Shown in pieces: positions 61,157 through 64,000 of a DNA stretch of 64,000 nt. The notes under the pieces are model-generated. The model worked only from the letters and a program-made list of their open reading frames with translations, did no database searches and had not been told where the DNA came from. A program made the translations under genes and the position numbers. Origin of the DNA: Haloarcula nitratireducens. Its GTDB lineage: Archaea; Halobacteriota; Halobacteria; Halobacteriales; Haloarculaceae. The DNA lies in contig NZ_RKLT01000001.1 of the NCBI RefSeq assembly GCF_019599505.1, positions 868,001-932,000 of the forward strand, read 5' to 3'. Position 1 is the first letter of the stretch. Every line of letters begins with the position of its first letter.

Positions 61157-62515
61157 ATGAGTGACGAAGATATCACCGTCGGTGTTCTGAGCCTCCATTC
61201 GAGCAAGGAGACGAAAGCTATCCTGAACGCGGCCGATAGCCTCGGATACGACACCGAGTGGCTCCGCGAGGAGAACACGACCGTCTCGGTGACCGACGGG
61301 AAGATGACCCTCGACCCGGACGTCGACGTCGTCGCCAATCGGCTTCTCCTCTCTAGCGACGAGTACCCGGTCGAGGGAATCGGCCTGGCGCTGACGCTCA
61401 ACCGCCTCGCGCCGATGCTGAACGAACCCACCGCGGCGACGACGGCGCTGCACAAGTTCGCCAGCGCCGCGGCGCTGGCCGACGCCGACATCCCGATTCC
61501 CGACGCGCTTCTCTCCCTGTCGAATAAGCGATTGAACGAGGAGCGAGGCCGGTTCGGCGAACGAGCAGTCTACAAGACGGCGATCGGTACCCACGGCGGC
61601 GGGACGTGGATGGTCGAACTCGACGACCCGGTCAACGCGCAGGTCGGGGAGCGGCACGCCTTCTTACAGGAGTTCCTCGACCACGACGACAGCCGGCACC
61701 ACGACCTGCGCATCTACGTCGTCGGCGACCGGATCGTCGGTGCGATGAACCGCTACGCGCCCGACGGCGAGTGGCGGACCAACGTCGCGCTCGGCGGCGA
61801 GGTCGAGGACATGACCGACGACCTCCCCGAGCGAGTTCGGGAGATCGCGCTGAACGCCACCGACGCCATCGGACTCGACTACGCGGGCGTCGACATCATT
61901 CAGGGCAACGACGGCTACTACGTCCTCGAGGTCAATCCGACCGCCGGCTTCCGCGGCCTGTTCAAAGCCAGCGGCGTCAGCCCGGCCCCCTACATCGCGC
62001 AGTTGGCTATCGAGCGAGCGGGCGGGAGCGTCCCCGACGAGGACGTCGAGCAACTCACCGGCACGCTCGACGACTCCCGACCGACCGCGATGCCGCGGAC
62101 ACCGACCACACAGACCCCGGAAAACGTCACTATCGGCTACATCGAGGAGGTCGTCGTCTCCGGGACGCGGGGCAACAAGACCGTCCTCGCCAAGTCCGAC
62201 ACCGGGGCGACCCGGACCAGCATCGACGCCGAGCTCGCCGCGGACATCGGCACCGGACCCATCCTCGACATCGTGAAGGTGAAGTCCGGAAGCGTCAAGT
62301 CCGGCCGCTCGCGGCCGGTCGTGGACCTCGTCGTCGGGATCGGCGGGACCCAACACACCGTCACCGCCAGCGTCGAGGACCGCTCGCACATGGAGTACCC
62401 CCTCCTGCTGGGCCGGGACATCCTCAAGCACTACCAGGTGAACGTCAACCGACGCGCGGACGACGAGTACGACGACCTGGACTCCGAAGAGGAAGAGGAG
62501 TCGACGCTCGAATAG
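61157..62515 (+). CDS. RimK-like ATP-grasp ligase fused to retropepsin-like (RimB-type) domain
   Basis: A 452-aa protein of two parts. Residues 1-295 form an ATP-grasp ligase of the RimK (alpha-L-glutamate ligase) family: VYKTAIGTHGGGTWMV, DLRIYVVGDRIVGAMNRYA, and GVDIIQGNDGYYVLEVNPT (metal-binding Glu and Asn). After a Thr/Pro linker (295-325), residues 326-440 form a retropepsin-like beta domain with AKSDTGATRTS (Asp348 as putative catalytic Asp, works as a dimer) and LLLGRDIL. In bacteria RimK adds Glu to a protein tail and a separate RimB protease processes it. Start ATG 61157; a TTG at 61142 is less likely. Confidence 0.9.
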   Translation: MSDEDITVGVLSLHSSKETKAILNAADSLGYDTEWLREENTTVSVTDGKMTLDPDVDVVANRLLLSSDEYPVEGIGLALTLNRLAPMLNEPTAATTALHKFASAAALADADIPIPDALLSLSNKRLNEERGRFGERAVYKTAIGTHGGGTWMVELDDPVNAQVGERHAFLQEFLDHDDSRHHDLRIYVVGDRIVGAMNRYAPDGEWRTNVALGGEVEDMTDDLPERVREIALNATDAIGLDYAGVDIIQGNDGYYVLEVNPTAGFRGLFKASGVSPAPYIAQLAIERAGGSVPDEDVEQLTGTLDDSRPTAMPRTPTTQTPENVTIGYIEEVVVSGTRGNKTVLAKSDTGATRTSIDAELAADIGTGPILDIVKVKSGSVKSGRSRPVVDLVVGIGGTQHTVTASVEDRSHMEYPLLLGRDILKHYQVNVNRRADDEYDDLDSEEEEESTLE

Positions 62516-62516
62516 C

Positions 62517-63578
62517 TCAGGACGGTAGTCGGGCTTCGACCAGCGAGTTGCCCGGGCCGCCGCGCCGAACCGTCTTCTCGGTCACCGCTTCGAAGCCGCT
62601 CTGTTCGAGCCAGGTGCGGACGTCCTCGTACGCGTGGACATCCGCTCCCAGCGTGACGCGGTAGGTGAGCCCGACGAATCCGACGCCCGTCTGCCCGAGT
62701 GAGGAGCCGCCGGCGTCGGCGAACTGGTCGAGAACGGCGATCCGACCGCCCGGACCGAGCGAGGCGGCCACCCGCTCGAACAGCGCGCGACACTCGGGGG
62801 CGTCGTGCGCGTGGAGAACGTTGAACAGGAGCGCGACGTCGTACCTCTCCCCGAGCGCGTCGGTCTCGTAGTCGCCCGCTCTGACCCGAAGGCGGTCCGC
62901 GAAGTCGGTCGCCGCTATCTCCTCGCGGGCGACGGTGAGCGCCGCCGGCGCGTCGAACACCGTCGCGCGGAGGTTCGGGTGTCGAGAACAGAGTTCGACG
63001 GCGTACAGCCCGTGGCCGCCGCCGACGTCGAGGAGCGTCCGCGCGTCGTCCGGCACGGTCAGCTTCGACGCGATCTCGTCGACCAGCACCGTCGCCGCGG
63101 CCCGAAACCCGCGCTGGGCGAGCTCCCAGCGCTCGGGTCGCTCGTCGAACCACTCGTACATCGAGCGCGGCGGTTCGCCCTCTCGAACGGTGGTCTCGAG
63201 GTGTTCCGTCCAGAAGGGAAACACCAGCTCGTCCCAGAACGCGAACCACGGGGCCATATTCGTCTCGCTCCCGGTTGTGAGCCACCGTTCGGTCGTCCCG
63301 GTCAGCTCGTAGCCGGCCGACCCGCTCTCGACGTACCCCGTCGCGGCGAGCAACCGGAGCAGCGGTCGTAATCCGTCCGGATGTGCGCCGACGCTGTCGG
63401 CGAGCGCCGTCGCGGAGAGCGGCCGGTCGCTCCCGTCGAGCGCTTCGAAGAGACCGAGGTCGATAGCGAGCGCGACGGCGCGGAACGCCCCCGCGCCGAA
63501 CAGATCCAGTATCGGCGCGGGCCCCTCGTTCAGACGGAACAGAAGCAGCCGTTCGAGCACGTTCGGCCGGACGGGCAT
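62517..63578 (-). CDS. SAM-dependent methyltransferase, O-methyltransferase-like
   Basis: A 353-aa protein with an N-terminal winged-helix dimerisation domain (about residues 30-95, AIDLGLFEALDGSDRPLSATALAD in part) and a C-terminal class I methyltransferase domain with LLDVGGGHGLYAVELC as the SAM-binding motif and ALLFNVLHAHDAPEC. This is the layout of plant and bacterial small-molecule O-methyltransferases and ASMT. Substrate unknown. Convergent with the rimK fusion, one base apart. Confidence 0.88.
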   Translation of the reverse strand: MPVRPNVLERLLLFRLNEGPAPILDLFGAGAFRAVALAIDLGLFEALDGSDRPLSATALADSVGAHPDGLRPLLRLLAATGYVESGSAGYELTGTTERWLTTGSETNMAPWFAFWDELVFPFWTEHLETTVREGEPPRSMYEWFDERPERWELAQRGFRAAATVLVDEIASKLTVPDDARTLLDVGGGHGLYAVELCSRHPNLRATVFDAPAALTVAREEIAATDFADRLRVRAGDYETDALGERYDVALLFNVLHAHDAPECRALFERVAASLGPGGRIAVLDQFADAGGSSLGQTGVGFVGLTYRVTLGADVHAYEDVRTWLEQSGFEAVTEKTVRRGGPGNSLVEARLPS

Positions 63579-63829
63579 GACAGAGAAGCAAGCGGTGGGC
63601 GCGCATAGCGTTGCCGGGTCAGTCCGTTACTTCCGCGACGCTCTCGGCGATGTCTCTTTCCGCCCGCTAAATGGAGAGCGTCGCGTTACTCCGATCGGGC
63701 ACCCACTGCTAACAGTTTCGTTACGAACCGTGATTGATATGCGATAGGGCGTCGCCACTCAGATTCGAGACGATAAGAAACAGGCCCTGTCCTTTTGCCG
63801 TCTGACGACGTACGAACTCTGCACTAAGA

Positions 63830-64000
63830 ATGGTTGATGAGGCCAAACCGGTACTAGCGGAAGACCCCGTGATGGCGGAGTTGGTAGAAGAATACGACCC
63901 GTACGCTGAACCCGATTGGACCGAGTTCGAACGGCTGTGTATCTCGATAATCAACCAACAGCTCTCCACCGCGAGCGCGGCGGCGGTGAAAGAACGGGTC
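63830..64000 (+). CDS. DNA-3-methyladenine glycosylase II-like (HhH-GPD), 3'-partial
   Basis: ATG 63830 opens 57 codons that run off the window. The visible part has FERLCISIINQQLSTASAAA, the start of the HhH-GPD fold in AlkA-type glycosylases, where the IINQQLS helix is characteristic. It would remove alkylated bases from DNA. The catalytic Asp lies beyond the window. Confidence 0.75.
   Translation, partial: MVDEAKPVLAEDPVMAELVEEYDPYAEPDWTEFERLCISIINQQLSTASAAAVKERV

Overview
The window is high-GC DNA from a halophilic archaeon (class Halobacteria). The proteins are strongly acidic, many genes appear leaderless with a TTTAAG-type TATA box about 25 bases before the start codon, and the lipoprotein binding proteins carry Tat signals (RR plus a Cys lipobox). 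Family content agrees: GfcR, TrmB regulators, zinc-dependent glucose dehydrogenase, DpsA, ADP-forming acetate-CoA ligase, PccB/PccX, a HalOD1 protein. I cannot name the genus. No insertion sequence, CRISPR array, rRNA or replication origin was seen.

Bases 1-23160 form a sugar-use region. It runs: a Gfo/Idh oxidoreductase cut by the window edge, a degenerate M24 peptidase-like protein, three tandem GH13 alpha-glucosidases, the regulator GfcR on the other strand, a TrmB regulator, and a complete CUT1 sugar ABC transporter (binding protein, two permeases, ATPase, plus a 68-aa membrane protein). A second Gfo/Idh enzyme, glucose dehydrogenase, a second binding protein and ATPase without permeases, and a second TrmB regulator follow. 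A palindrome ACAAC-N4-GTTGT occurs four times here, twice at the same distance upstream of a TATA box. The likely flow is import of an alpha-glucoside, hydrolysis to glucose inside the cell, and oxidation by glucose dehydrogenase.

Bases 22381-38366 contain eight iron-box-like palindromes (TTAGG-N4-CCTAA and variants). They precede a dolichyl-phosphate hexosyltransferase-like gene, a ferric-iron ABC transporter operon carrying a GT39-like membrane glycosyltransferase and a gluconate-2-dehydrogenase-subunit-3-like protein between permease and ATPase, a GT75 (reversibly glycosylated polypeptide-like) gene, a 53-aa protein, and the ferritin-like dpsA. Within this stretch, 31234-35766 holds acyl-CoA metabolism genes (PhaB, PccB, PccX, thiolase and its DUF35 partner).

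Bases 39152-50158 hold the ADP-forming acetate-CoA ligase with an overlapping P-loop/DRTGG protein, biotin synthesis (bioF-bioD, bioB with a BioU-like gene, and a class III aminotransferase with a cysteine cluster), a formate/nitrite-family transporter and panB. A 211-bp gap at 42328-42538 contains a 12-C tract and two perfect hairpins behind a TATA-like box.

Bases 50219-64000 hold small housekeeping genes, acyl-CoA dehydrogenase, MBF1, tRNA-Leu(GAG), an odd tRNA-like element with an inverted partial copy nearby, the sdhCDBA operon, an AstE/AspA-like deacylase, manganese pyrophosphatase, a RimK ligase fused to a retropepsin-like domain, an O-methyltransferase-like protein, and the start of a DNA glycosylase gene.
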